The notes under the pieces are model-generated. The model made no database searches, was not told the origin of the DNA, and was given only the letters and a program-made list of their open reading frames with translations. This document shows, in pieces, positions 32,872 to 43,465 of a stretch of DNA of 64,000 bases; the first letter of the stretch is position 1; each line of letters starts with the position of its first letter. This stretch comes from Triplophysa rosa (Eukaryota > Chordata > Actinopteri > Cypriniformes > Nemacheilidae), in the NCBI RefSeq assembly GCF_024868665.1, contig NC_079901.1, forward strand, positions 1,701,662 through 1,765,661, written 5' to 3'. The position numbers and the translations under genes are program-made.

Positions 32872-33695
32872 TATATAATTACTTCTTTACTTATTTAATA
32901 GATGCTTTATTTATTTATTTAATCACATGTTTATTCATTTAAACCTGTTTGTTTATTCAAACAGTGTTTGTGTAGTTGTTGTCTTATTCATTATTATTTT
33001 TAGACGGTGTTTAAATAACCAATGATTGCGTATTAATAATGATCTCATCATCTCCTTTAAATTACATATTTTCATTCATGCTAAAGATATGTAGCAATAC
33101 ATCCTAAAACATGCCCTAATACATGCCCCGGAAAAATGGGATGTGAGGGCACGGTCAAAAGTTCAACGCGACGTGGGCGGTACCACACTAAGGGGCGGAT
33201 ACGGTCAAAGGTCAACGCAAAGTGGGCAGTCCCTCGCAACGTGGGTGGTCCGGAAGTAATTCAACACCCCCCCCTCCGCAAAGGTCAATGACCCCCTCAA
33301 TCATACCTGTCAATCATTTTGACACTATGACCCGCATACATACTACTACTATTATTTTATTGTATAATAATTGTGTTAAATAAACAATTTGTTGAATGGG
33401 TCCTGTAGTTTTGACGCATTTAAAGAAACTGTGTGGTACATTGACGCGGTTTTTTGAGCTTGGTATCGCAGTCTAAATTCCAAATATTGGAGAGGCAAGT
33501 TTAGACAAGTAACGGTTCTTCTCGGTTTCTTTTGCTTGTTATCAGAAATAATGTACAGGCACTCTATTGTTTGTGAATATGTACCAGAAGTTCACTGCAG
33601 CCCATGAACGTGAGCATGCGCAGTAACGTTTGTTTATGTTGTCACTTTGAAACCGTCTATATGACATTATTAAGATTGTGTGACTGTTTTTGCAG
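32872..33695. other. intron-like stretch
   Basis: AT-rich to 33120, then two related GC-richer words (cacggtcaaaagttcaacgc and acggtcaaaggtcaacgcaa at 33150-33230) followed by gtgggcggt/gtgggcagt. No open frame. It ends with the acceptor of exon 2 (tgactgtttttgcag). Confidence 0.45.
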
Positions 33696-33842
33696 GAACT
33701 TTCTGCACAAGTGGAAAGTGCGGCTCGGGCTTTAGAGCAGATAATTGCAAGGGATCTAACACCGGGCCGCCGCACATCCAATCCCCCACAGACACATATC
33801 CCCTCTTCATCTGTTTCTTTGCCCTCATCTAACTTCTTAACA
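33696..33842 (+). CDS. exon 2 of the HECT-type gene relic (5' part, interrupted by a LINE)
   Basis: Strong acceptor (tgtgactgtttttgcag) and an open frame entering in phase 0, matching exon 1. The peptide starts ELSAQVESAARALEQIIARD, an amphipathic, probably coiled helix, then a Pro/Ser-rich linker. At about 33843 the sequence changes abruptly into LINE RT. After the LINE, 35182 onward (gacactagggtgaatcaggc) continues a plausible exon peptide with TRVNQALKRLCPYIRG. So the LINE seems to have landed within this exon. The exon's true end is not determined. Confidence 0.5.
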
Positions 33843-35181
33843 GGACTGAATGACTACAGACCCGTCACTCTCACATCTGTGGTCATGAAGTCATTCGAGA
33901 GACTGGTACTGGCTTATCTGAAGGACATCACAGAACCCTTACTGGACCCCCTGCAGTTTGCCTACAGAGCAAACAGGTCTGTTGAGGATGCAGTTAACAT
34001 AGGGCTGCATTTTGCCCTGAAACATCTGGATAGACCAGGGACCTATGTGAGGATCCTGTTTGTGGACTTCAGCTCTGCTTTTAACACCATCATCCCATCA
34101 CTGCTCCAGACAAAGTTAACCCAGCTATCTGTTCCTGGCTCTATCTGTCAGTGGATCACCAGCTTTCTGACAGACAGGCAGCAGTTAGTGAGAATGGGGA
34201 AACTCACATCCAGCACCCGCACAATCAGCACTGGCGCCCCCCAGGGGTGCGTTCTCTCCCCACTGCTCTTCTCCCTGTACACAAATGACTGCACTGCCCA
34301 GGACCCTTCTGTCAGACTTATGAAGTTCGCAGACGACACCACACTCATTGGCCTAATCCAGGATGGTGATGAGTCTGCGTACAGACAGGAGGCTGAGCAG
34401 CTGGCTGTCTGGTGCAGTCATAACAACTTGGAGCTGAACACGCTTAAAACAGTGGAGACGATTGTGGACTTCAGGAGAAATCCCCTGCACTCCCCCCTCT
34501 CACCATCATGAACAGCACTGTGGCAGCAGTGGAGTCATTCAGGTTCCTGGGCACCACCATCTCTCAGAACCTGAAGTGGGACAATCACATTGGCTCCATT
34601 GCTAAAAAAGCCCAGCAAAGGTTGTACTTCTTACATCAGCTGAAGAAGTCCAACCTACCACAAACTCTATTAAAACAGTTTTACTCAGCTGTCATAGAGT
34701 CTGTCCTCTGCACACCCATCACTGTCTGGTTTGGCACCAAAACAACCAGACACAAAAACAGCTTCTTCCCTCAGGCCATCTACCTCTTGAACAGTAAAAG
34801 TGCAATATTAATTATATCCTCCAGATAATACACTATCTATTTTTATACAACTTTTTCTGTAAATTATATTTCATTCATTCTGCTGTATATAGCACATACC
34901 TTGTACTACAATAGTCTATTCTTATTTTTTACTTGTACATATTTACATACATACATAGCTTTACACTCTCTATATCTTTATCTTATGTTTATTGTATTGT
35001 ATTTCTTAATGTTTTATTCCCATAGGCCCTTATTTAAATCATTGTGTACTGTATTCTATTGTGTTATGGTCTCTGTGTACTGTTGTTGCTGTTTCTGTGT
35101 TCTGGATGCTCCTGTCACCAAAACAAATTCCTTGTATGTGCAAACATACTTTGCAATAAAGCTCTTTCTGATTCTGATTCT
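33843..35181 (+). mobile_element. 5'-truncated CR1/Rex1-like LINE with well-preserved RT
   Basis: Begins in the RT fingers (GLNDYRPVTLTSVVMKSFER). It keeps motif [12 protein letters not shown], motif [17 protein letters not shown] and motif C MKFADDTTLIG with both catalytic Asp. It continues through the thumb, in a second frame from 34508, to a 3' UTR ending caataaagctctttctgatt. One frameshift near 34505 and a deletion after FGTKTT split the frame. It is less decayed than the copy at 15472 and belongs to the same family. Confidence 0.8.
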
Positions 35182-35535
35182 CAGACACTAGGGTGAATCA
35201 GGCTCTGAAAAGGTTGTGCCCATATATAAGAGGGACAATATTCTTTTTATATAGTTTATAGTTTTCTTAAGTGCAGTTCTAAACAGCTTTCTTAAGCTTC
35301 TGTGAACAATGTTGTGTGTTTAATTGTTTTTTTCGCCTTCTGACCAATCTGTTCAGGATCCAAAGTATCTAAACAGAACTTTAATCCAGTCGAAGGCAAT
35401 ACAGCATTGATGAGTTTTATAATTTCTATGAAACAGAATTAAAGGGAATAATGAAACACTTCTAACGTGTTAAATATGTAGCATGAATTAAGCAAACAAT
35501 ATTATATAAGGTTAACTCACACATGCAGTCAAGAT
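35182..35535. other. probable exon 2 remainder and intron
   Basis: The first ~50 bases can be read as the continuation of exon 2 (see 33696). The rest is AT-rich without features until the hAT-type element. Confidence 0.35.
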
Positions 35536-36278
35536 TAGGGATGCACCGAATGTTCGGCCACCGAAAATAGTAAAAAATGCAAGTTCGGTGTTCGGCCGAA
35601 TGTGTGAAATGGCCGAATAAATTTTACCGAACATGAACATGACATACGATCAAGCAGCAACCAGCGCAGAGAGAGAGAGAGAGACAGAGACACACGTGCG
35701 CTTTATTACTGCCGCAAACATTTTGGTAGTGTGGGTGTGTGTGGAGCATTTTAAAGTGTTAGAGAAAGACACAGCACGGGACATGCCGCACGGAAGTAAA
35801 TTTCAGAATGAAAGCGTCTTTACCGGTCGGTAACTTTACTTCAGACGGAAGCGGGCGGTCTGACAGTAGCCCCGCCGCTCGCGACATCCTTTGACATCAT
35901 ACAGTGGTTGCGTGCACACAGTTCCCTGTACTAAACAACTTGTCAAAGTATGTTGTGTGCATCCCGGCCACGAGTGCACCTTCTGAGAGAACGGTCAGCT
36001 TTTGTGGGCGGAGTTTGGAGGACAGACGACCTTTTTTTTAATTTACTTTGTTTTGCTCAATTTTATATCAAGTTGTATTGTATTTTATTGAAAAGCAAGA
36101 CAAATTATAAAAAGCACATTTTGACTATTCAGTTTGTGCAATAGAGAAAAAAATAGCTTAATAAATAGAAGAAATGCAAAAAACCATGTTCGGTGTTTGG
36201 TATTATTCGGCCTTCGGCCAAGTGTTTCACATCATATGTTCGGCTTCGGCCAAGAATTTTCGTTTCGGTGCATCCCTA
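35536..36278. mobile_element. hAT-type non-autonomous element, 743 bp, 8-bp target duplication
   Basis: Ends are tagggatgcaccgaa and its inverse ttcggtgcatcccta. The 8-bp sequence gtcaagat is present on both sides (35528-35535 and 36279-36286). Eight-base duplication plus short inverted ends indicate the hAT superfamily. Subterminal ttcggc/gccgaa words are repeated. No transposase is encoded. Confidence 0.85.
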
Positions 36279-36286
36279 GTCAAGAT

Positions 36287-36799
36287 GGACATTACTATTG
36301 CAGCACCAAGCACAAAAATGGTGGACAAACGCGTCTTATAGTCGCCAGTGTAATAAGCAATTTACATAAAACATGGGAAACGTTAAATAAATATCCACCA
36401 AAGAGATATATGCTGGTTTAGTCTGCAATGGCTTTAAATGAATAAGATAATGGAATCACGATCGCTGTTGTGAAACTGCGGAGTCATTTACCAATAGTTA
36501 TAAACAATCAAAACTCAGCTCTTAGCGCTCATGAAAATTACAACACTTCACACTTGGATTAATATTGTTACTTACTTCGTCATTGACAGACAACATGCAC
36601 AACAATTCAACAATAACAAGGAGAGTTATCCGAGCAATACTGCGTGCGTACTAACGGTGGACTGGAATGTTACAATCCTTACCCGATGCATGTAGAACAA
36701 GCCCTGTTGGCTAGTAAGCGTAGCAATACTGCCACCTTCTGGAAAGGTCATGCAAGAGAACTTTGTACACAAGCAGTTTCCTACTATTTTTAATTCCAG
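36287..36799. other. intron-like stretch
   Basis: No frame or element end recognised. It ends with the acceptor ctactatttttaattccag of the next exon. Confidence 0.45.
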
Positions 36800-36992
36800 A
36801 GGTGACCATTCAAGAGGCAAAAGATGGTTTGTTTCACAGCCAACATTTCCACAGATCAAAACAACCAAACTACAGATTTATATTTTATCTGAACCCACTG
36901 CTTCAAACACGCCCAAAAAAGAGCTTGTGCTTGCACATGCCAGACTTGGCAAGAGGCTTGTCACTTTTACAGAGTCTGCTAAACATGATGAG
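36800..36992 (+). CDS. middle exon of the HECT-type gene relic
   Basis: 193 bp between acceptor (taattccag) and a GTAAGA donor, open in the frame that ends in phase 0. The peptide includes KTTKLQIYILSEPTASNTPK, then LAHARLGKRLVTFTESAKHD. I recall the pattern G-L-G-K-R-x-V-T-F-x-E-x-A-x-H-x-E from the middle part of fish G2E3-like HECT proteins, just before a Gly-rich block. The next block (38630) fits that order. Role of this region is unknown. The surrounding introns are crowded with elements. Confidence 0.55.
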
Positions 36993-37129
36993 GTAAGATG
37001 ATGTAGTGTTTCTTAAACAAGCCTGCCGCACATGTGCTGAAAAGTGAAGCCAAAGCAATTAAATTTAATAAAAAACTGAAGTGTCCTCACAGATAATAAT
37101 ACAGTATTACATGGTCAATTTATACTTTG

Positions 37130-38272
37130 TGTCAGGGACGATACAGGAGTCAGATGCAGGTTACCAGATTTATTTAACAGAGGTATACACAGACAGATAT
37201 GGCATGAAGTTGCCTCCACAAAAAGTCAGACAGATATGGCATGAAATAGCCTCCACAAAAAGTCAGACAGATATGGCATGAAATAGCCTCCACAAAAAGT
37301 CAGCATTGCTGGAGACCACTAGGGGTTGGGGACAAAAAGGGCACGAGCGCTCGGCCGTAAAGACCATGGGAAAAGATAGCAAGGCAGGGGATCGTCTTGA
37401 GGGAGAGATGGCAGTTCAAAACGTCACAATGATGGTTCTGAAGCAAATGCTCCTTGAGGGAGAGTTGGCAGTCCAAACGTCACAATGCAGATTCTGAAGA
37501 ACTGTCTGAGGTCCCGTGCCAGGGAGTAGGTTCGATGATAGCTTCCGGTGGAAGGCGTCCAACCACAGTCCGTGACTAAGAGATCGAGGATGACAGTACG
37601 GCAGTCAATCAGTAATCCGTTCGCCAAGAGTTGGTCCCTCGACTGGAGTAGACGGTCAGCACTCAGTGAGATTCGGCCTCCGGTGCAGAGAAGCCAGGTA
37701 GTAGAAGGTCTCCCAGCCGGGAGAGAGTCCTCTCCCGTAGACAATAGAGTAGGTGTTGGAGAAGATCTAGCAGCCGTGATCGCTGGGCAAACAAAAGCAG
37801 ACAATGCAGACACCCGGTAGTGGTTAACAGCACTGGAGCCAGACAGGACAAGATGGTGAGTACTAGATACCAAGACGGCTGGGGTTACAAGACAAAAATA
37901 ACTAGATAACCAGACTAGGCGGAAACTAGATTTCCAGACAAGATACCGCTAGGTACTAGAAGGGGTCTAAGACCGATAAGCTGCGATGCTAACATTAACG
38001 ATCCGACACAAGACAAGACAAACACAAGGAATAAGAAGGGAAGGTAATCAGAGTGGGGATGAGGAGCAGCTGGGGAGAGAAAAGAACCCAGGTGACGTGA
38101 GGAAGTCGAAAGTGATCATTAATTAGATGACAAGAGGAGCGGGGTCAAGCACGTGGACTTCTGAGCACATGGTGAGCTGTCAAACAATACCTTGTGCTCA
38201 ACACAACAATGACAGAGGACAAAACACAAAACAGGAGTGCTAGACCCGAGACCCGACACTTTGGCTCTGACA
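37130..38272 (-). repeat. LTR-like element, about 1.1 kb
   Basis: Starts tgtcagggacgatacagg and ends ttggctctgaca, so both borders are TGTCA/TGACA. The left end is the inverse of the tail at 7345-7390. AATAAA on the minus strand lies near the left end (gatttatttaac). A clear target duplication is not seen. No gag or pol; solo LTR or fragment. Confidence 0.5.
37188..37302. repeat. tandem repeat, ~37-bp unit x3
   Basis: Unit gacagatatggcatgaaata followed by gcctccacaaaaagtca, three near-identical copies inside the LTR-like element. Confidence 0.9.
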
Positions 38273-38620
38273 TGAACACTTCAAGCAATAGTAATGTTTT
38301 AATAGTAATGTAACGTTTTCTTACTGAATAATTCAGTGTATTAAAACATCGTTTGAGTAAATTATCATTTATAAAGACCCATTTAGAAAAATATTACAAA
38401 ATTGATAATTGTACAATAGATTTTTGATCAGTTGGAGGATGAGTTTCTGGATGTTTTACAAAGCCACTTGTACTCTACTTATTTACATTATGAATTTTAT
38501 GTGAATGTATTACAATGTGATGAACTAATTATCTAAATAATAAAAACTTTTGGGCTGTTTGTAATGCATGTAATTTTAGTTTGTAAAAAGTGGCAATGGT
38601 ATTACTGTATTTATATTCTG
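38273..38620. other. intron-like AT-rich stretch
   Basis: No frame, repeat end or element border recognised between the LTR-like element and the next exon. Confidence 0.5.
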
Positions 38621-38625
38621 TTCAA

Positions 38626-38736
38626 AAAGGTGGAAGTGGACTACGAAAACTGTCAATGATTCTAACTGATGCAGAGGGCTACACTTTGCGGCACTAAAAT
38701 CTGCCTCCAACAATGGGAAAAAATGTGCTTTACGTG
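38626..38736 (+). pseudogene. exon of the HECT-type gene relic, left part, split by the Gypsy element
   Basis: Reads GSGLRKLSMILTDAEGYTLR in one frame, then a stop/frame change, then a frame reaching NGKNVLYVVQIQEALYDV only when the bases on the far side of the Gypsy element (43857 onward) are used. The G-x-G...L...GY-x-L...L-Y-V-x-x-I-Q-x-A-L pattern is what follows the G-L-G-K-R block in fish G2E3-like genes, as far as I recall. The Gypsy target duplication acgtg lies inside this exon. The frame change within it marks the gene as a relic. Confidence 0.45.
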
Positions 38737-39127
38737 TGTAACAAGACTTCAAAGGACTCGGAAGGAAGAGGCTGAAATCAGGGTAGAGCTGACGACTACG
38801 TACTTTATTAAATAACAAATCCACAAGCGCTGTACGCGCCTAAATCAAACACACCCTCTCTCGAGGGTAAGAACAGTCTTTTCTCGTCAGAGCTTCCCGC
38901 TCACAATCCTCTGCTCACTCGCCCGAACTCTCTCTCTCGTCTCCAGCCGTCAGCTCCCGGTCTCTCTCCCCGAATGTCTCTGACTCGCTGCTTTTAAGCC
39001 CCTCCACGCCAGTTACTGGAACAAGGCACAGGTGTTCATTATTTGTGCGAGCGCCACTCACTCACCGCTCGTCTCCCCACTCTCTCTCCCGCTGCAGACT
39101 TCGCTGAACCACGCCCACCTTGCCACA
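38737..39127 (-). repeat. 3' LTR of the complete Gypsy element
   Basis: 391 bp, tgtaacaagac...cttgccaca on the plus strand. The polyprotein stop codon (39062) lies inside it, so the frame runs 66 bases into the LTR. Polyadenylation signal candidate: tactttattaaataa, inverse AATAAAG, near 38804. Confidence 0.92.
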
Positions 39128-42100
39128 TACCCCCACCGCCCGACTCAGGCCGGGGAGCCATCCGGCCTGCAGTCCTCCCCCCCCCCCTTGCCGGGAGAGG
39201 AAGTCAGCCACAGCCATCTGTGCACCCGGCCTGTGGACCACCTTGAATTTAAAAGGCTGTAAAGCAAGATACCAACGGGTGATCCGGGCATTGGTGTCTT
39301 TCATGCGGTGGAGCCATTGGAGGGGAGCGTGGTCCGAACAGAGGGTGAACTCCCGCCCCAGCAGGTAGTATCTGAGGGTGAGGACTGCCCACCGGATAGC
39401 CAAACACTCCTTCTCTATGGTGCTGTACCTAGCTTCCCTCTTGGAGAGCTTGCGGCTCAGGTACAGCACCGGCCGTTCCTCACCCTCCACCAGCTGGGAC
39501 AGTACTGCGCCCAGCCCTCTGTCCGACGCGTCGGTCTGCAGGATAAAAGGGAGAGAAAAGTTAGGGGAATGCAAGAGCGGCCCGCCACACAGGGCAGCCT
39601 TCAACTTGGTAAAAGCCTGCTGGCACTGCTCCGTCCACTGGACCGCATCGGGTACTTCCTTTTTAGTGAGGTCAGTCAGCGGGTTGGTGAGCTCCGAATA
39701 TTTAGGCACAAATCGTCTATAATATCCCGCCAACCCCAGGAACTGCCTCACCTCCTTTTTGGTCTTAGGCCTCGGGCAGGCCGCAATCGCTGCGGTCTTA
39801 TCAATTTGGGGACGCACCTGCCCATGACCTAAGTGGAAGCCCAGATACTTTACCTCCACCCGCCCAATCGCACACTTCTTCGGATTAGCTGTGAGTCCAG
39901 CCTCCCTCAGCGCCCTCAGAACCGCTCTCAAATGCTCCATATGCCGCTGCCAATCGTTACTATGGATAATGATATCGTCTAGGTAAGCAGCGGCATACGT
40001 CGCATGGGGTCGGAGGACACGGTCCATGAGGCGCTGGAAGGTAGCCGGGGCTCCAAACAATCCGAACGGAAGGGTTACAAATTGGTGTAATCCGAACGGC
40101 GTGGTGAAGGCTGTCTTTTCTTTGGATACTGGTGTTAGGGGGATCTGCCAGTACCCTTTTGTTAAGTCCAGTGTCGAATAAAAATGAGCCGAGCCGAGCC
40201 GGTCCAACAATTCGTCGACCCGGGGCATTGGGTAAGCGTCGAATTTCGACACTGAATTCACCTTGCGGTAGTCCACGCAGAACCTGACCGAGCCGTCCGT
40301 TTTGGGAACCAAAACTATCGGGCTCGCCCAGTCACTGTTGGACTCTTCTATTACCCCCAAATCTAGCATGGCCTCTAATTCTGCCTGAACAACCTTTTTT
40401 CTGTGTTCGGGTAAACGGTAGGCTCTACTACGCACCACCACCCCCGGTTCGGTTTCGACATGGTGCCGTATGAGATTCGTTCGGCCTGGAAGGGGAGAAA
40501 ACACATCGGCAAACTCCGCCTGTAGGCGGGCCAGGTCAGTGAGCTGCGAGGGTGAGAGGTGATCTCCGCCCGGGGCCAGAGCAATGGAATGCGGTTTAAT
40601 ATTTGCTTCTGGCCCGAGATCCTCCTCTGCGGATACCACCGTCGCCAGCATCACTGCCTCCTCCTCGCTCCATTTTTTAAGGAGGTTGAGGTGGTAAATC
40701 TGACGTGCGCCTCCCCTATCCGTCCGAATAACCTCATAGTCGAGGTCCCCGACTTGCCGTGTGACCTCAAAGGGTCCTTGCCACTTCGCAAGTAATTTGG
40801 AGCTAGATGTCGGGAGCAACACAAGTACCTTCTCTCCCGGTGTGAATTTCCTCAGGTTAGAACCCCGATTATACAGACGGCTTTGTTTGTCCTGAGCCTG
40901 TAGCAAATTCTCCATCGATAGCCGCCCCAGTGTCCGGAGTTTTGCTCTCAGGTCCAGGACATACTGAATTTCATTTTTACTTGTGGAAGGCCCGTCCTCC
41001 CAGTTCTCCTTCAGGACGTCCAGCACCCCACGGGGCTGGCGTCCATACAAGAGCTCGAAGGGGGAAAACCCCGTGGAGGCTTGTGGGACCTCTCGTACTG
41101 CGAATAAGAGAGGCTCTAACCATTTATCCCAATTCCTGGCGTCCTCGTGGACGAACTTACGAATCATGGTTTTCAACGTGCGATTAAACCGTTCCACCAG
41201 TCCGTCGGTCTGTGGGTGGAAGACGCTGGTGCGAATCGATTTAATGCCCAGTAATTCGTATAGTTCGCGTAACGTACGTGACATGAACGCCGTGCCTTGA
41301 TCGGTGAGGACCTCGCGGGGGATCCCCACCCGGGAGATAATCCGAAACAGTGCGTCCGCAACACTTTTCGCGGAGATGCTGCGGAGTGGCACTGCTTCGG
41401 GATATCGCGTTGCATAGTCCACCAGGACCAATGCAAAGCGGTATCCCCGTGCAGATCGCTCTAATGGCCCGATGAGGTCCATGCCAATTCTCTCGAAGGG
41501 GACCTGCATCAACGGAAGAGGGCGCAACGGCGCTTTTGGGGTGTCCGGTGGGTTTACCAACTGACATTCGCGGCAAGACGCGCACCACCTGCGCACGTTG
41601 TCGTGAATGCCCGGCCAAAAAAATCGGGCCATGAGGCGATTCAGTGTATTACCCTGCCCTAAGTGCCCTGCCATTGGGTTACTATGAGCCGCCTGGAAAA
41701 GCATTTCCCGACGGCTTTTCGGAATCAACAACTGGGTTATATCTTCCTTTGTCTGGGTGTCTTGGGTCACCCGATATAACCGATTCCTTCTTATAGCAAA
41801 GTACGGGTAGGAGAGTGCACGTGTGGGCTGGACCGGCTGTCCGTCGATGGATGCAACCTGCTCAAATGCCCTTTTTAGCGTCGCATCCTGAGCCTGCTCG
41901 AGGGGAAAGTCATCGCGATCTGAGAGTACCACCCTCTCAATCTCGCGCGCCTCCCCTGAGTCAGGCTCCGACGGACCCGGCACCACACTGCCCACATGCA
42001 CACCGCCTCCCCTCCCGTGCTTCGTTCGCCAAGAGGCATCCACACACAATAACCTCAGTAATTTAGGAAAAAGTGGCCAATTCGTCCCCAAAATCAGCGG

Positions 42101-43447
42101 ATGCCGGAGGTGAGGATTAACCGCCACCTCCACACTATGCTTCTTTCCCCTGAATTTAATGGGCAGGTTCAACAAAGGGTATTTTACGACATCCCCGTGA
42201 ACACACCGCACCTTAACCTCGCGGCTTTTACCCCCTGCCCCGAGACGAACCAGGCTTTGGTGGATGGAGGTCTGGTTACAACCTGAATCCACCAAAGCCT
42301 GGTATGTACCCCCCCCAATACTCACGGGTATTTGGTACAGGCCAGCTGGACCAGGGGCAGCTCGCGGCTCGTCGGGGACCCGGATCATAGCTCCCACATC
42401 CATTACCGGACAACGATCTATGAAATGGTCCGGGTCCCCGCAGCGCCAACAAGCCGGCCCAGGCCTTCCCGCCACCCCAGTGGCAGGGAGTGGGCTCGCT
42501 AACTGGCGTGGAGAGATAGAGGCAGGTGGGTTGGTGTAGGGGTGGCTGCCCGGCTCCAGCGCGGCGGACCTGCCGGCCAAGGTTCCCCCTCCATCAGTCG
42601 GTCCGGCCGCGTAGCTTCCGCGTCCCCGGGGCCCTCCCCTCCACGGTATCGGGGGACGGGTCCGTGGTGCTGGTATGGGCCGGGTTGCGGGGGTAGGGAG
42701 AGAGACCGCTGGTAGCATTTCCCCGATTCCAGGGCACGCAACCAGGTGGTCTTCCGCCAGCTGGATGGCCGAGTCCAGCGACGTCGGACGGTGGCACTGG
42801 ACCCAGGCCGCTGTTCTCCGGGGCAAACAGGTCGTGAATTGCTCCAGCACCACCTTATCCACGATACCCGCGACGTCGCTACTCCCGGCCATCAGCCATT
42901 TGCGGCAGGAGTCCCGGAGCTGCTGAGCTAGCAGGTAGGGCCGGCCGGTTTCCGCCAACCCCAGCGATCGGAACCGCTGGCGATACTCCTCAGGGCTCCG
43001 GCCGACCCGCTGCAAGATGGCCTTCTTCAGCTCAGCGTACACCAGGAGATTCTCCGGCGGCAACTGCTGCGCCGCCACCTGGGCCTCTCCAGACAGGAGC
43101 GGGAGTAGATGTAGGGCCCACTGATCCTCCGGCCAACCCCTCGCTACCGCTACCCGCTCAAAGAGACCAAGGAAGGCCTCAGGATCATCGTGTGGGCCCA
43201 TTTTCTGGAGGACCAGGTCGGCGCGAGGCCCCGTCCGAACCTCCCGATGTACCCAGCTCCGGAACGACTCACGGTCCTCTTGCTGAGCCAGGAGGACCGC
43301 CTGGAAACGTACATCCTGGTCCTCCCTGAGCTGCAGCAATGCTCTGTGTTGTTCCTGATGGAGGACCGCGAGTGACGAAATCACCTCCGCAAACGGCGAA
43401 CCGGACGGACCAGACCCCCCGGCCGCGGCACTCCTACTTCCTTCCAT
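39062..43447 (-). CDS. Gag-Pol polyprotein of a Gmr1-like Gypsy retrotransposon (PR-IN-RT-RH order)
   Basis: 1461 residues from the ATG at 43447 (the frame is also open a few codons upstream, without ATG). Gag: residues 1-330; zinc knuckle CWRCGDPDHFIDRC at 333-346. Protease: ALVDSGCNQTSI, Asp-Ser-Gly near 387. Integrase comes next: HHCC zinc finger about 588-628 and the D,D-35-E triad (GMDLIGP near 657, LTDQGTAF Asp 716, GLVERFN Glu 752). Reverse transcriptase follows at 1000-1180 with the motif YLDD at 1155-1158. RNase H starts at LQTDASDRGLG, about 1305. Integrase before RT is the reverse of the normal Gypsy order and matches the Gmr1 group of deuterostome Gypsy elements. Gag and Pol share one frame without a shift site, so relative levels must be set otherwise. 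No disrupting mutation is visible. Confidence 0.92.
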   Translation of the reverse strand: MEGSRSAAAGGSGPSGSPFAEVISSLAVLHQEQHRALLQLREDQDVRFQAVLLAQQEDRESFRSWVHREVRTGPRADLVLQKMGPHDDPEAFLGLFERVAVARGWPEDQWALHLLPLLSGEAQVAAQQLPPENLLVYAELKKAILQRVGRSPEEYRQRFRSLGLAETGRPYLLAQQLRDSCRKWLMAGSSDVAGIVDKVVLEQFTTCLPRRTAAWVQCHRPTSLDSAIQLAEDHLVACPGIGEMLPAVSLPTPATRPIPAPRTRPPIPWRGGPRGRGSYAAGPTDGGGTLAGRSAALEPGSHPYTNPPASISPRQLASPLPATGVAGRPGPACWRCGDPDHFIDRCPVMDVGAMIRVPDEPRAAPGPAGLYQIPVSIGGGTYQALVDSGCNQTSIHQSLVRLGAGGKSREVKVRCVHGDVVKYPLLNLPIKFRGKKHSVEVAVNPHLRHPLILGTNWPLFPKLLRLLCVDASWRTKHGRGGGVHVGSVVPGPSEPDSGEAREIERVVLSDRDDFPLEQAQDATLKRAFEQVASIDGQPVQPTRALSYPYFAIRRNRLYRVTQDTQTKEDITQLLIPKSRREMLFQAAHSNPMAGHLGQGNTLNRLMARFFWPGIHDNVRRWCASCRECQLVNPPDTPKAPLRPLPLMQVPFERIGMDLIGPLERSARGYRFALVLVDYATRYPEAVPLRSISAKSVADALFRIISRVGIPREVLTDQGTAFMSRTLRELYELLGIKSIRTSVFHPQTDGLVERFNRTLKTMIRKFVHEDARNWDKWLEPLLFAVREVPQASTGFSPFELLYGRQPRGVLDVLKENWEDGPSTSKNEIQYVLDLRAKLRTLGRLSMENLLQAQDKQSRLYNRGSNLRKFTPGEKVLVLLPTSSSKLLAKWQGPFEVTRQVGDLDYEVIRTDRGGARQIYHLNLLKKWSEEEAVMLATVVSAEEDLGPEANIKPHSIALAPGGDHLSPSQLTDLARLQAEFADVFSPLPGRTNLIRHHVETEPGVVVRSRAYRLPEHRKKVVQAELEAMLDLGVIEESNSDWASPIVLVPKTDGSVRFCVDYRKVNSVSKFDAYPMPRVDELLDRLGSAHFYSTLDLTKGYWQIPLTPVSKEKTAFTTPFGLHQFVTLPFGLFGAPATFQRLMDRVLRPHATYAAAYLDDIIIHSNDWQRHMEHLRAVLRALREAGLTANPKKCAIGRVEVKYLGFHLGHGQVRPQIDKTAAIAACPRPKTKKEVRQFLGLAGYYRRFVPKYSELTNPLTDLTKKEVPDAVQWTEQCQQAFTKLKAALCGGPLLHSPNFSLPFILQTDASDRGLGAVLSQLVEGEERPVLYLSRKLSKREARYSTIEKECLAIRWAVLTLRYYLLGREFTLCSDHAPLQWLHRMKDTNARITRWYLALQPFKFKVVHRPGAQMAVADFLSRQGGGGGLQAGWLPGLSRAVGVCGKVGVVQRSLQREREWGDER

Positions 43448-43464
43448 CCCGGTTTTCGGCACGT
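43447..43464 (-). promoter_or_regulatory. altered tRNA-Phe primer binding site
   Basis: Compared with the sister copy at 24877-24894 (exact tRNA-Phe complement), three of 18 bases differ, including the first two, which pair with the CCA end. The changed bases create acgtg (43461-43465) directly next to the LTR, identical to the target duplication of the element. Priming from tRNA-Phe may be impaired. Confidence 0.7.
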
Positions 43465-43465
43465 G

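Noticed and set aside
33120..33260. Possible terminal repeat of the virus-like block
   Set aside because: Only two short related words; no matching inverted copy on the other side at 29.4 kb.
40375..43375. Numerous 60-170-codon frames opposite or out of frame with the Gypsy polyprotein
   Set aside because: Shadows of the intact 1461-codon frame.
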